Source: Nocardia acidivorans NBRC 108247
GTDB lineage: Bacteria; Actinomycetota; Actinomycetes; Mycobacteriales; Mycobacteriaceae
Assembly: GCF_001625085.1 (NCBI RefSeq)
Contig: NZ_BDAW01000045.1
Location: 1 to 64,000, forward strand
Direction of reading: 5' to 3'
Length of the DNA stretch: 64,000 bases
In this document: positions 17,590-24,813 of the stretch, piece by piece
Layout: each line of letters starts with the position of its first letter
Position numbering within the stretch: the first letter of the stretch is position 1
The notes under the pieces: generated by a model
Seen by the model: only the letters and a program-made list of their open reading frames with translations
The model's database searches: none
What the model was told of the DNA's origin: nothing
Program-made: the position numbers and the translations under genes

Positions 17590-18504
17590 TCAGCGCAGCG
17601 TGACCTGACGCGAGCGCAGGCCGTCGCGCGAACGCCGCTCCTCGGTGCTCAACGGCTCCTCGTTCTTCAGCGCGGCCGCCAGGCGGGCGCCGAATTCCTT
17701 TGCGGCGGGCTCCCATTCGGTGGCGTGCCGCTCCGGGTCCAGATCGAAGACCGGTACCAGCAGACCGTGGGTGCGGAACGACCCCGCGAAACGCGAACCC
17801 TCGCCCAGGTGCAGCTCACCCGCGGCGTGCAGACGCGCGAGCGCCAGCATGAGCGCGTCCTCCTCCTCCGGGCGCACCCAGCGCAGATGCGCCTTCTCAC
17901 CGGCGTCCACCCACCAGGCCGCACCGATGGCGTCCGCGCCCAGATTCAGGCGGGCCGAGGGCATGATCGCCTGATTCGCCTGCTCGATGGTGGCGGCCAC
18001 CTGAGGTTCGGGGGTGACACCCTCGGGCACCCACCAGTTGAAGTCCTGATGCACGGTCACATCCAGACCGGCGTTGTCCAGTACATCCGAAAGGCTCGGC
18101 GCGCCTTCGACACTCGCCGCGGCGAGCGAATCGCCCGGTTCGGCGGACTGCGTCCACAGAATGGCCGTGGCCAGATCGGCGGCCGGATTACCCGACTGGA
18201 ACTGCACCTGGGTGCCGACGAAACCGACCGGCTCGTCGCCGGCGCGCACCAGCGCGGCCACCGCGCCCGGCAGCACCGTCGCCAGGGTCACGGCGCGCTC
18301 GGCGGCCACACCCGGCGCCAGCTTCAGCGTCGCGGTGGCGGACGGCACGAACTCGCGGAGCGCGACCAGATCACACTCGGCGGCCAAACCCTCGAACGGC
18401 CGCGTGATCGTCTGCGCGGCCCGCTCCTGCTCGGCGCGGCGCGCGGCCAGCTTCTCGGCGCGGTTGCTGTCCGGCTTCGGACTGTTGCGCTTGCTCTTAC
18501 CCAT
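17590..18504 (-). CDS. DUF5926 family protein; integration target gene
   Basis: A 304-residue soluble protein that begins MGKSKRNSPKPDSNRAEK, a basic N-terminus typical of DUF5926 proteins of mycolic-acid actinomycetes, followed by PFEGLAAECDLVALREFVPSA and an acidic alpha/beta body. Its function is unknown. Its first six codons lie inside the 19-bp element boundary repeat at 18487-18505, so the coding sequence is intact but everything upstream of the ATG now belongs to the inserted element. Its original upstream sequence should be the DNA right of 33042. Confidence 0.85.
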   Translation of the reverse strand: MGKSKRNSPKPDSNRAEKLAARRAEQERAAQTITRPFEGLAAECDLVALREFVPSATATLKLAPGVAAERAVTLATVLPGAVAALVRAGDEPVGFVGTQVQFQSGNPAADLATAILWTQSAEPGDSLAAASVEGAPSLSDVLDNAGLDVTVHQDFNWWVPEGVTPEPQVAATIEQANQAIMPSARLNLGADAIGAAWWVDAGEKAHLRWVRPEEEDALMLALARLHAAGELHLGEGSRFAGSFRTHGLLVPVFDLDPERHATEWEPAAKEFGARLAAALKNEEPLSTEERRSRDGLRSRQVTLR

Positions 18505-18505
18505 G
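18487..18505. repeat. Left attachment core
   Basis: GCGCTTGCTCTTACCCATG, identical to 33024-33042 over 19 bases; the flanking bases on both sides differ. It contains the reverse complement of the DUF5926 start codon and following five codons. This is the expected product of tyrosine-recombinase integration. Confidence 0.85.
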
Positions 18506-18719
18506 ACGCCGGAGCGTAGCAGGCTGGGGTTTGTTTCCCTGCTTTGACCTGCCCGTTTAGCCTTCCTGGCCGTTCTCTGCTAATCCCCCACAATCCCGGG
18601 GATTCACCAGCAGTTCCGGGATATCTCCGGGATTTCGGAAATACCATACCGGGGTATAACAGAGGGCGAACCGTCTGAGCGAAGGCCGCGCCAGAGGTTT
18701 CGAACCAAGATGAGGACAA
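18506..18719. other. Left end of the element, no gene
   Basis: This spacer holds the arm-type repeats and a palindromic ATACCGGGGTAT followed by TATAAC at about 18646-18660, which could be a promoter for the rightward early genes. Read leftwards, it now supplies the upstream sequence of the DUF5926 gene, including an extended -10-like TGCTACGCT 11 bases before its ATG. Confidence 0.45.
18613..18633. repeat. Left arm-type repeat
   Basis: A 21-base sequence starting GTTCCGGGATATCTCC recurs exactly at 32929-32949, in the same orientation, 108 and 75 bases inside the two cores. Each contains two CCGGGAT motifs, and further CCGGGGAT-like copies lie nearby at 18594-18600 and 18646-18655. They look like integrase or excisionase arm-binding sites. 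Confidence 0.6.
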
Positions 18720-18968
18720 GTGAAGATAACCGCAACCGTAGTTTCCAGTGACACCCTTATCTACGCATGGATCGTTGATCACGACGACTGGGGTAGATGC
18801 TTCATAGTCCACCAGTCGATCAGAGTGAAGGATCACCAGCCGCTTTACGAACCCGTAGCAAAATTCCTGGACGAGAACCGACATGCCTTGGTTTACGAGG
18901 AACAAACCTCGGACGAGACCATGATGGGTTACCAGCGAGTCGTCCGGGTTTACAAGCTCGAAGACTGA
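18720..18968 (+). CDS. Uncharacterised 82-residue element protein
   Basis: First rightward gene of the element. It starts at a GTG with GAGG five bases upstream and encodes MKITATVVSSDTLIYAWIVD... with many aromatic and acidic residues, ending in VVRVYKLED. It is predicted to be a small soluble alpha/beta protein; no family is recognised. A 13-bp hairpin with one mismatch follows its stop. Confidence 0.6.
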   Translation: MKITATVVSSDTLIYAWIVDHDDWGRCFIVHQSIRVKDHQPLYEPVAKFLDENRHALVYEEQTSDETMMGYQRVVRVYKLED

Positions 18969-18978
18969 AATAGATAAA

Positions 18979-19017
18979 CCCTTGCCCCGGGGTGTTCATA
19001 CCATCCCGGGACAAGGG
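18979..19017 (+). terminator. Hairpin after the first element gene
   Basis: CCCTTGCCCCGGG pairs with CCCGGGACAAGGG over 13 positions with one C-A mismatch and a 13-base loop. No T-run follows. It may be a terminator or an attenuator between the first and second genes. Confidence 0.45.
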
Positions 19018-19039
19018 CACTGAAGAGGATACATCAGAG

Positions 19040-19213
19040 ATGAAGCGCGTAATACTTCAGCCCCGGTACAGCACAGACCAGGGCGTCAATTACAAACTCA
19101 AGCTAGAAGGCGTCCCAAGCTTTCTTTTGTTAGACCGGGACGAATTAACGCAACTGCAAACTTTGATCAAAGATGCCTTGGAGGGCAACAGCAGTGACCG
19201 AGCAACTAGATAA
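19040..19213 (+). CDS. Uncharacterised 57-residue element protein
   Basis: The ATG at 19040 (MKRVILQPRYSTDQGVNYKL) follows a GAAGAGG stretch; the frame is open from 18992 but those codons read through the hairpin. The product is a small basic protein with FLLLDRDELTQLQTLIKDAL near its end. Its stop lies 20 bases inside the initiator gene, so the two are probably translated from one mRNA. Function unknown. Confidence 0.55.
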   Translation: MKRVILQPRYSTDQGVNYKLKLEGVPSFLLLDRDELTQLQTLIKDALEGNSSDRATR

Positions 19214-19937
19214 GTTCTCTTGGATGAAGGCGTTTGCCTACAATGGGCAGAAGCTGCCTGCGGAGGCGGCAATTGTTATTTGGCACCACATCAACTCTGA
19301 GTCGCTCGAATGGAACGTGAGCTATGAAGATATGGCTCATGCGTCAGGCAAGTCCACTGACGCTATGGAAGCTCAGGTGAAGAAACTAGTTTCCGCCGGT
19401 TGGCTCACGATTACAGCGCGAGGCGGACGGGGCAAGAAGACTAGGTACCGGCTTGCGGTTCCAGAGGGCTTCGACTGGTCTAGGTGTGTCCAGGACTACA
19501 AAGGGGTCGAGGGTGTCCACACCCCCAATAAGGGGCGTACACGCCGGGTAGTTGGGGGCGTAGACGCCCCCGTATATAGAGATAATCAATCTCCTACAGA
19601 GATTGATCTATATAGAGAATATAATGGTGGTGCTGACACCCCCGTTTTCAGAGCCGTGTCCGGAGAACGCATAGCATCGGTGCCTACCTCTCCAGTGCAA
19701 ACGGTTTACCGTTGGACCGAGAAGGCCGGAGCACTAGCCTTGCCTGATATTCAGGGTAAGAACTGGAATCCGTTCCTCACCGCCGAAGAGACGACGGCGT
19801 TCCATGTCCGGCACGTGATAGATAATTGCCAGGGTTTGAGTCGCACTGAGACCAACGCTCAGCTTCGGCAGCATTTCTCGCCAAAGGCTAGACGAGTCGA
19901 GGATCTTGCCGAGTACGTGGAACATATCAAGGAATAG
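19194..19937 (+). CDS. Winged-helix replication initiator-like protein
   Basis: About 247 residues from the GTG at 19194 (MTEQLDKFSWMKAFAYNG). The first 90 residues read as a helix-turn-helix/winged-helix domain of the kind found in phage and plasmid replication proteins (ASGKSTDAMEAQVKKLVSAGWLTITARGGRGKKTRYRL). A low-complexity linker (about residues 105-150) is encoded by the palindrome array and AT-rich stretch at 19513-19641. The C-terminal part (WNPFLTAEETTAFHVRHVID...) could recruit a helicase. This layout is like lambda O. Initiator function is inferred. Confidence 0.6.
   Translation: MTEQLDKFSWMKAFAYNGQKLPAEAAIVIWHHINSESLEWNVSYEDMAHASGKSTDAMEAQVKKLVSAGWLTITARGGRGKKTRYRLAVPEGFDWSRCVQDYKGVEGVHTPNKGRTRRVVGGVDAPVYRDNQSPTEIDLYREYNGGADTPVFRAVSGERIASVPTSPVQTVYRWTEKAGALALPDIQGKNWNPFLTAEETTAFHVRHVIDNCQGLSRTETNAQLRQHFSPKARRVEDLAEYVEHIKE
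19513..19641. other. Putative replication origin inside the initiator gene
   Basis: Four hyphenated palindromes of form GGYGT-NN-ACRCC occur at 19513-19524 (GGTGTCCACACC), 19535-19546 (GGCGTACACGCC), 19558-19569 (GGCGTAGACGCC) and 19630-19641 (GGTGCTGACACC, one mismatch). The first three are spaced 22 and 23 bases apart. Between the third and fourth lies an AT-rich segment with direct repeats TATATAGAG at 19574 and 19610 and the inverted repeat ATCAATCTC / GAGATTGAT (19586-19608). Confidence 0.6.
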
Positions 19938-19984
19938 CTTCCTTCTGAGCCATCGGAACCGTCATCAGGTACTTTGGGTAGCGT

Positions 19985-20227
19985 TTGGCGGTTCTCGCCC
20001 GTTTACGGTCAATCGAGGCAGCAATACGGCCGCCTCCGGTAGACTTCACGTCTGTGGACAATGCTGCGGTAGATAGCTTCGAAGGCATTCGTGATGAGTT
20101 TACCGCCATCCGTGAACACCTGACAAGTATCAAAGCGTCGCTTACCGAGGTCTCGACAACCCAGAATGAACACACCGGGATGATTCGGGAAATCTTATCT
20201 CGTTTAACGGTCAATTCTGATCGATAG
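19985..20227 (+). CDS. Small coiled-coil protein
   Basis: Up to 80 residues from a TTG; a GTG at 20054 would give a 57-residue product. The C-terminal half (FEGIRDEFTAIREHLTSIKASL...GMIREILSRLTV) has a clear heptad pattern and is probably a dimeric coiled coil. No family is recognised. It converges on the repressor-type gene at 20416. Confidence 0.45.
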   Translation: MAVLARLRSIEAAIRPPPVDFTSVDNAAVDSFEGIRDEFTAIREHLTSIKASLTEVSTTQNEHTGMIREILSRLTVNSDR

Positions 20228-20415
20228 ACTGAGACACAAAATCGTATCCGCAGGCTATTCGGACCTCGCTTCGATCGCTTTCCGAATCAGCGTACGCGCT
20301 GACAGCGTGATCCCTCCCAACCATGTAGAAGGTCTACCCGGAGGGGTATTCGTCCGCCTACGGCAAACCAGGGCCGTCTACCGCCCCTCTCGCATCCAGA
20401 GAACAGACATGGGTT

Positions 20416-21252
20416 CTACCTCTCTCGGGCATCCAACGCCCTGCGGATCGCTGCACGGGCCGAATCCCCGGCCACAGCAAGCCCTGACAGCTCAGTGAAC
20501 AGCCTGCCGTACAAGGCAATCTCTTTGGGCTGAGTAACGCTTAGCTCCGCAGTCACGGCTTCCACAAGCACTAACCGCTCATCGAACATTACGAAATTGG
20601 TTATCTGCATAGGCAGTTTCGCCTCCGATGGGATGATGCCCATCAAGACGCGCGGGAGGCCGATTACGGCCAGCAGCCGATCAAGCTGGCCCACCATGAC
20701 GGAATTGCTACCGACTGTGGTTCGTAGGGCTTGCTCCGCTATGAGGATGTGGAAGCGATGGTCACCCTTGTATAGAAGCTGTTGCCGTTCAAGGCGTTTC
20801 GCTACCCCTTCATCCAGGTCATCCGGGATTCTGTAAAAGTCGATACTCCAACGCAAGATCGCAGACGCGTACTCGGCAGTCTGGAGGATTCCGGGAATGA
20901 TGTTCGGCTGGAATATCCGCATCAGCCTGGACTGTTCGGCCAGCTTCACAATCTGGTGCTGTCTGCGCTTCGTGCCAGTGCCAAGCACCTTCCGCCACTC
21001 CAGATACGCGGCCTGGACGTTCCGCAGTGTTGCTATGAGGTCCGGCAACTGAGCCTCATTGCCCGTATGGACGCAATACGCCCTTAGATGCGCCTCTGTG
21101 GGGCTACGGTCCCCGGTTTCAATCTTTGAGACCACCGACTCATGCCAGCCCGCGAGCGCGGACAGCTGGCGGCCTGATAGTCCGGCATCACGGCGGAGCC
21201 CCCGGAGGGTTTGTCCGAGGGCTCGCCGTTCTTCATGGGCAGAGCTTGTCAC
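20416..21252 (-). CDS. XRE-family regulator with DUF5753 domain
   Basis: A 278-residue protein with an N-terminal lambda-repressor-like HTH (LRGLRRDAGLSGRQLSALAGWHESVVSKIETGDRSP) and the DUF5753 ligand-type domain common in actinobacterial regulators (EQSRLMRIFQPNIIPGILQTAEYA, RLERQQLL, FHILIAEQAL). Such proteins are often paired with DUF397 or DUF6879 proteins; here a DUF6879 gene overlaps its start by 4 bases. It is the best candidate for the element's maintenance repressor. Confidence 0.85.
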   Translation of the reverse strand: MTSSAHEERRALGQTLRGLRRDAGLSGRQLSALAGWHESVVSKIETGDRSPTEAHLRAYCVHTGNEAQLPDLIATLRNVQAAYLEWRKVLGTGTKRRQHQIVKLAEQSRLMRIFQPNIIPGILQTAEYASAILRWSIDFYRIPDDLDEGVAKRLERQQLLYKGDHRFHILIAEQALRTTVGSNSVMVGQLDRLLAVIGLPRVLMGIIPSEAKLPMQITNFVMFDERLVLVEAVTAELSVTQPKEIALYGRLFTELSGLAVAGDSARAAIRRALDARER

Positions 21253-21767
21253 CGCGGGGCGTACTCCGCGTATGGGATTGCCAGCTTCCAGAGCCGTTGG
21301 CGTACGCCTTGGCAGTACGCCACGATTCCGGGGTCTTCAGTGACTGCCAGCCCGGCCGGTATCCCGGTCGGATCGGTGAGGTTGTAGACAACCCGTTCAC
21401 CATCCATAAGCCACCAGTCATCGGGTGGCACTGTTCCCGCGAGATTTTTTGGGACATAACGGATGTCTTCTCCGGCTTCGACGTTGAAGCCGGTGACCGA
21501 CAGCAGCCACCGCTGATAGTCCGAATGCGGCTCCGTCACGACTCGAACTCTGGAGACCGACAGTCCCCGGTTGACGGTTTCGGTCATGAGGTCCTGCCAG
21601 AAGGTCCGCGTGTACGGCGCTGGTTGACCTGCGAGGAATGCTCGTATCCGGGTGTCCTCATCGGGCACATGGTATTCGTCCCTGACCTCCAGGTGGAACG
21701 CCTCACGCTTCAGTTCCCGGAACAGCGTCGGCCACAGGTCCGGTTCATCGTTGGGCCGCAGCAGCAT
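21249..21767 (-). CDS. DUF6879 family protein
   Basis: A 172-residue soluble protein (MLLRPNDEPDLWPTLFRELKREAFHLEVRDEY...) with the conserved aromatic features of DUF6879, a family that in actinomycetes is regularly found next to XRE/DUF5753 regulators. It overlaps the regulator downstream by 4 bases and the small upstream gene by 23 bases, so all three are coupled. It may be the ligand or antagonist of the regulator; this is inference from gene pairing. Confidence 0.75.
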   Translation of the reverse strand: MLLRPNDEPDLWPTLFRELKREAFHLEVRDEYHVPDEDTRIRAFLAGQPAPYTRTFWQDLMTETVNRGLSVSRVRVVTEPHSDYQRWLLSVTGFNVEAGEDIRYVPKNLAGTVPPDDWWLMDGERVVYNLTDPTGIPAGLAVTEDPGIVAYCQGVRQRLWKLAIPYAEYAPR

Positions 21768-22080
21768 TGCCGTAGAACGTCCTTCCTAGCTTCGGAACCT
21801 CAATAGCAGTCTCGTCTTCTGCCAAGGTCAACGTCCCCAACACATCCGGCTCAGTGATCGGCCGACCGGACAAGGCGAACGTACCCCGCCCGGTGTCGGT
21901 CAAGGTGGAGCCAATGAAGTTATCCGGCTCAGCGAACCCGGTGAGATGGTGCGGAATCTCCACGGTCCCTACATGATTCGTCTCCCAGCCTTGAACTACA
22001 TACGTGTCCTGGTCGGTGGCGTAGAGGCTAGGGCAGTTTCCCGAGTCTGATCCGCATCTACCAAGGAAAGTTAGTTTCAT
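21745..22080 (-). CDS. Small protein of the XRE/DUF6879 trio
   Basis: A 111-residue soluble protein beginning MKLTFLGRCGSDSGNCPSLYATDQDTYVVQGW. Short proteins with this LTFLG...CPSLYATD...YVVQGW pattern commonly precede DUF6879 genes in actinobacteria (recalled, not searched). It is the first gene of the leftward trio. The role is unknown, perhaps a partner of the regulator. Confidence 0.65.
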   Translation of the reverse strand: MKLTFLGRCGSDSGNCPSLYATDQDTYVVQGWETNHVGTVEIPHHLTGFAEPDNFIGSTLTDTGRGTFALSGRPITEPDVLGTLTLAEDETAIEVPKLGRTFYGNAAAAQR

Positions 22081-22173
22081 GATCGAAAGTCCCGTCTAGT
22101 TGTTTGACACTAATTGGCGTATGCCTCCTCAATCGTCCTCCAACAAGACGGTTTAGACAGCCGGTAGAGCGAA

Positions 22174-22193
22174 TTCTGTCAAGTTCTGCCAAG
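22174..22193. promoter_or_regulatory. Short direct repeats in the divergent control region
   Basis: TTCTGTCAAG and TTCTGCCAAG lie head to tail in the 217-base gap between the leftward repressor-type trio and the rightward genes. Their position suggests operator half-sites for the XRE regulator. Confidence 0.35.
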
Positions 22194-22238
22194 TTCATCG
22201 ACCGTGCCAGCAGTCGGTCATTAGCGTCGAGATCACGC

Positions 22239-22270
22239 GTCGGGGCCGGTGAAGTCGACCCGGCCCCGAC
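22239..22270. promoter_or_regulatory. Strong hairpin in the rightward leader
   Basis: GTCGGGGCCGG and CCGGCCCCGAC form a perfect 11-bp stem with a 10-base loop, 28 bases before the ATG at 22298. There is no T-run. It could be an operator, an attenuator or a terminator for read-through. Confidence 0.4.
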
Positions 22271-22297
22271 TGCTACCCAGCACCGAGAGGGGCGGAC

Positions 22298-22495
22298 ATG
22301 CCGAAGGGCGGTAAGACCAGATGGGTCCACGACGACTGCGAGACGAGCTTGGTACTCCCCTTAGACATCAAGCGCGCCGAGGGAATCCTTGCGATTCACG
22401 CGCAGTGCGACCCGCCGTGTCCACGCAAGATCACCGCTTGCAAGTACCTCGATCAGCAGCGGGCAACCGAATTGAGGTTGGTGCGGCGAAGATGA
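22298..22495 (+). CDS. Small cysteine-containing element protein
   Basis: A 65-residue protein (MPKGGKTRWVHDDCETSLV...) with an AGGGGCGG ribosome-binding site. The cysteines in HDDC, CDPPC and ACKYL may bind a metal or form a disulfide. Its stop overlaps the next start (ATGA). No family is recognised. Confidence 0.6.
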   Translation: MPKGGKTRWVHDDCETSLVLPLDIKRAEGILAIHAQCDPPCPRKITACKYLDQQRATELRLVRRR

Positions 22496-22860
22496 GAGCG
22501 GTTGTGTGGCTGGACACTTCGCTACTTTCCGAGCCAGGCGCGGTCAAGCGCGCTGAGCGTGAGGTCAGCGAGCGTGCCGCTGAACTCGACGCGTACGTGG
22601 TGCAGACCATCAAGGGCGTATGGGGCACCACGGGCCAGAGGGACGTGCTCTACGGCGTACTGCACGCGGTAGATGCTCCGTTGTTGATCACGCCGACGCT
22701 GGAACACGTAGGCGGGTCGGAAGATCCGGCAACCGAGATTGCAGAGTTGGTCACGATCGAACCCGCGAAGGTGTGGCGGTGGTGCACTCCGCTTACGAAG
22801 TCCATCAAGCGCCAGTTCGACCAATACCGGCGGGGGGATTGGTCTGTATGCGTTGGCTAG
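22492..22860 (+). CDS. Uncharacterised 122-residue element protein
   Basis: Starts at an ATG overlapping the previous stop by 4 bases (MRAVVWLDTSLLSEPGAVKRAEREVSERAAELDAYVV). It has a helical middle and ends in WSVCVG. It overlaps the following small membrane-protein gene by 13 bases. Soluble, no recognised motif; likely part of one operon from 22298 to 22997. Confidence 0.6.
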   Translation: MRAVVWLDTSLLSEPGAVKRAEREVSERAAELDAYVVQTIKGVWGTTGQRDVLYGVLHAVDAPLLITPTLEHVGGSEDPATEIAELVTIEPAKVWRWCTPLTKSIKRQFDQYRRGDWSVCVG

Positions 22861-22997
22861 GGGTGGTGCTCATCAGCTCGGTATCCAGCGTCGCGGTTCT
22901 CGTAACGACTGTGTTCACCGTGGCCTGGGCGGTGTTCAGGTTCAACCCGGCTCAGTTCGTCACTGAGGTCCGGGGATACATCCACGCTGACGACTAA
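22848..22997 (+). CDS. Small single-helix membrane protein
   Basis: A 49-residue protein (MRWLGVVLISSVSSVAVLV...) whose first 30 residues are one hydrophobic helix, followed by a polar tail ending YIHADD. It starts inside the end of the upstream gene. Small one-helix proteins in phage-like elements may be holin-like or exclusion proteins, but nothing here proves this. Confidence 0.5.
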   Translation: MRWLGVVLISSVSSVAVLVTTVFTVAWAVFRFNPAQFVTEVRGYIHADD

Positions 22998-23174
22998 GCC
23001 ACCGCACGATGCTCGGGAGGAAACGGAGGTGGACTAGGACAGCATTCAGTGACTGAGCACACGAAGACCCCCGGATGTCGGTCAACTTATAGGTGCAATC
23101 GCAACCACCTACCCTGACCAGGACTAGCCCGGGGGTTTTCTACGTCTGTAACTCGAAAACCGTAGAGGCACAAG

Positions 23175-23735
23175 GTGATTACTGAAAACGCGTTCAACAA
23201 TCCAGACTCCCCGCGTGGCCGGATACTGGATTGGTTGACCCACCATTCCAGCTGGTTCATCGCGGCGTACGTGGGGTTGAGCGTAGGAACCTGGCTTACC
23301 GATTCCAACTGGTTGGTCATGCCCGCACTCGTGGTGGTCATCGCCTTCTGTGGAGCGGTCACGGTGACCGGTCTGCACCAGGAACTCACCCGGATCTGTC
23401 TCGCGTGTATGCGCGAGCTGCCTGAAGACGCTCCCGCACAAGCCCACCGGCGACGGTGGTTGCTGAGACTGTGGCACATATGGAGCGGGTATACGGCGGC
23501 TCCGGTACTGCTGGTGTTGCTTGTCCTGCCCGTTGCGGTCACCGCCCTTCTACCGCCAGCACACACCGGCTTGGCGTTGGCACCGCTTGAGATATGGGCG
23601 GCTACTGCGGCGTCCTCCCAGCGCATCCACCACCGGCTACGACCGTGGTGTCCGTGGTGCAAGGACTGGGGCGAAGACGGAGACATCAAAGAACCGTCCC
23701 CCGACCCAGTGAACCACGACAGTTTGACCCGCTAG
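23175..23735 (+). CDS. Uncharacterised membrane protein
   Basis: A 186-residue protein from a GTG (MITENAFNNPDSPRGRILDWL) with about four hydrophobic segments (residues 28-45, 48-67, 107-128 and a weaker one after that) and a cytosolic CxxC pair near the C-terminus (RPWCPWCKDW) plus CLAC in a loop. The two CxxC pairs suggest a metal site. Function unknown; it ends the second rightward gene group and is followed by a long non-coding region. Confidence 0.6.
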   Translation: MITENAFNNPDSPRGRILDWLTHHSSWFIAAYVGLSVGTWLTDSNWLVMPALVVVIAFCGAVTVTGLHQELTRICLACMRELPEDAPAQAHRRRWLLRLWHIWSGYTAAPVLLVLLVLPVAVTALLPPAHTGLALAPLEIWAATAASSQRIHHRLRPWCPWCKDWGEDGDIKEPSPDPVNHDSLTR

Positions 23736-23837
23736 GCACAAGCTATTCCCGATGGGCGGGAATCGAATTGCAACCTTGTTAGGGTCTAAGATGTTCTGAG
23801 ACTTGCGTCACAATCTGGCCTGGACGGACAGATATCC

Positions 23838-24113
23838 GGGGGGTGTGACACCCATATACCTATAGAGGGTTGAGACGCTCTCAAATCGGCTCGCTTCTCT
23901 ATGGTCGCTAGGTCTTCGTCAGCACTAGCGGCTAATACCCGGTCTCTGATCAACCGGGATGAGGGCTGGCGCTAGCCAGTCCTCCTTAGCTTCCGTAAGG
24001 AAGGTCGCCGTATCAACGGCGACAACCCGAAACCGATTACTTCGGACGATTGCTTTTCGGGTCCTCTTCTTGCCGAGACATCGAGCTAACCCCCGATGTC
24101 CGGCTTTTTATTT
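23838..24113 (+). ncRNA. Candidate structured RNA with terminal hairpin terminator
   Basis: No gene is visible from 23736 to 24155. Successive hairpins are GGGTG/CACCC (23841-23853), GTCGCTAG/CTAGCGGC (about 23904-23932, one G-U), CCCGGT/ACCGGG (23938-23958), GAGGGCTGGC/GCCAGTCCTC (23961-23984), CTTCC/GGAAG (23990-24003), GTCGCCGT/ACGGCGAC (24004-24023) and CCCGAAA/TTTCGGG (24026-24061). The last is a terminator at 24072-24113. The dense, nearly loop-free packing suggests a folded RNA, either independent or a leader. Confidence 0.5.
24072..24113 (+). terminator. Intrinsic terminator with T-run
   Basis: GCCG-A-GACATCG pairs with CGATGTC-CGGC (11 bp, one bulged A) and is followed directly by TTTTTATTT. 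This is the most canonical terminator in the window. Confidence 0.8.
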
Positions 24114-24155
24114 GTCCTCACTCATTCGCGTTAATGCCATAAAGGAAGGTCCACG

Positions 24156-24311
24156 ATGAATGAATGCCGTAACGGGCATCTGATTCGCGGTTCCCAAGAC
24201 CGGTACCTGAGTACCGGCAACTGCAAGCTATGCCAGCGTCATTCTCAGGCCCGCTACCGGGCCAGGTGCAAACAGACTATACAACTTGCTCGAGAACTGG
24301 GCATCGCTTAA
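24156..24311 (+). CDS. Small zinc-finger-like protein
   Basis: A 51-residue protein from an ATG with AAGGAAGG upstream. MNECRNGHLIRG...GNCKLCQRH places C-x-x-x-H and C-x-x-C so as to bind one zinc, like the short zinc ribbons common in actinophages. The tail is basic and helical. The stop overlaps the next possible ATG (TAATG). It begins 43 bases after the terminator. Too short for usual gene finders, but the start site and cysteine pattern support it. Confidence 0.6.
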   Translation: MNECRNGHLIRGSQDRYLSTGNCKLCQRHSQARYRARCKQTIQLARELGIA

Positions 24312-24508
24312 TGAACCATCGTTCGAGACATAAGCTATGCCACCGCTCGTACCGCAAAACACCTGACGAATCCACCGAAAACCGAGGTGTCACATATGCA
24401 GTCACCCCATCGGCCCACCCCTACCCCTACACCACACCGACCCGATGTCAGCGACTACCGATCACAACATTTCCAGATCTAACGACAGTCGCCTGCTCTG
24501 CGAAATAA
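24311..24508 (+). CDS. Possible small coupled ORF
   Basis: An ATG overlapping the previous stop opens 65 codons (MNHRSRHKLCHRSYRKTP...). Composition is basic and Pro/Thr-rich with no motif. A competing 28-codon ORF starts at 24395 in another frame with a better GAGGTG ribosome-binding site. Either or neither may be real. Confidence 0.3.
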   Translation: MNHRSRHKLCHRSYRKTPDESTENRGVTYAVTPSAHPYPYTTPTRCQRLPITTFPDLTTVACSAK

Positions 24509-24813
24509 AGTCGAACAGGCGACTCCACAATTCCTCAATACGAACCCGATTCGAAGCCAGGCCACACACCAGCCACCCACTACTCGACGCAAGTGGTTTG
24601 AAAAGGCGCAACCCGACGACTGGGTTAAGTCGGTCGCGGCTTCGAGCCGCATCACACGCATGAATGGAATTCCATCCACAGACAAGCTCCAAGGAGTCCG
24701 GCCTAGGAGTTACATCCGAACCGGTCTAAAAGTTACTCTGTGTCCATTCTAGACGGCAATACGGGCGCTTGTAGATCGCCCGCAATTGATGACAAACCGT
24801 ACGAAAGGAACTC
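24509..24813. other. Spacer with small hairpins, no convincing gene
   Basis: Hairpins AACCC/GGGTT (24610-24626) and GCGGC/GCCGC with a TTCGA loop (24636-24650), and the perfect 12-bp palindrome ATGGAATTCCAT (24664-24675) are present. A 72-codon frame from 24445 crosses part of it but lacks a ribosome-binding site and any motif. Confidence 0.4.

Noticed and set aside
18487..18505. tRNA gene as the integration site
   Set aside because: The core lies in the 5' end of a protein gene; no tRNA-like fold or T-loop is present at either end.
23838..24113. tRNA or tmRNA in the hairpin-rich region of the element
   Set aside because: No acceptor stem with CCA-like end, anticodon loop or GGTTCGAAT-type T-loop could be assembled.
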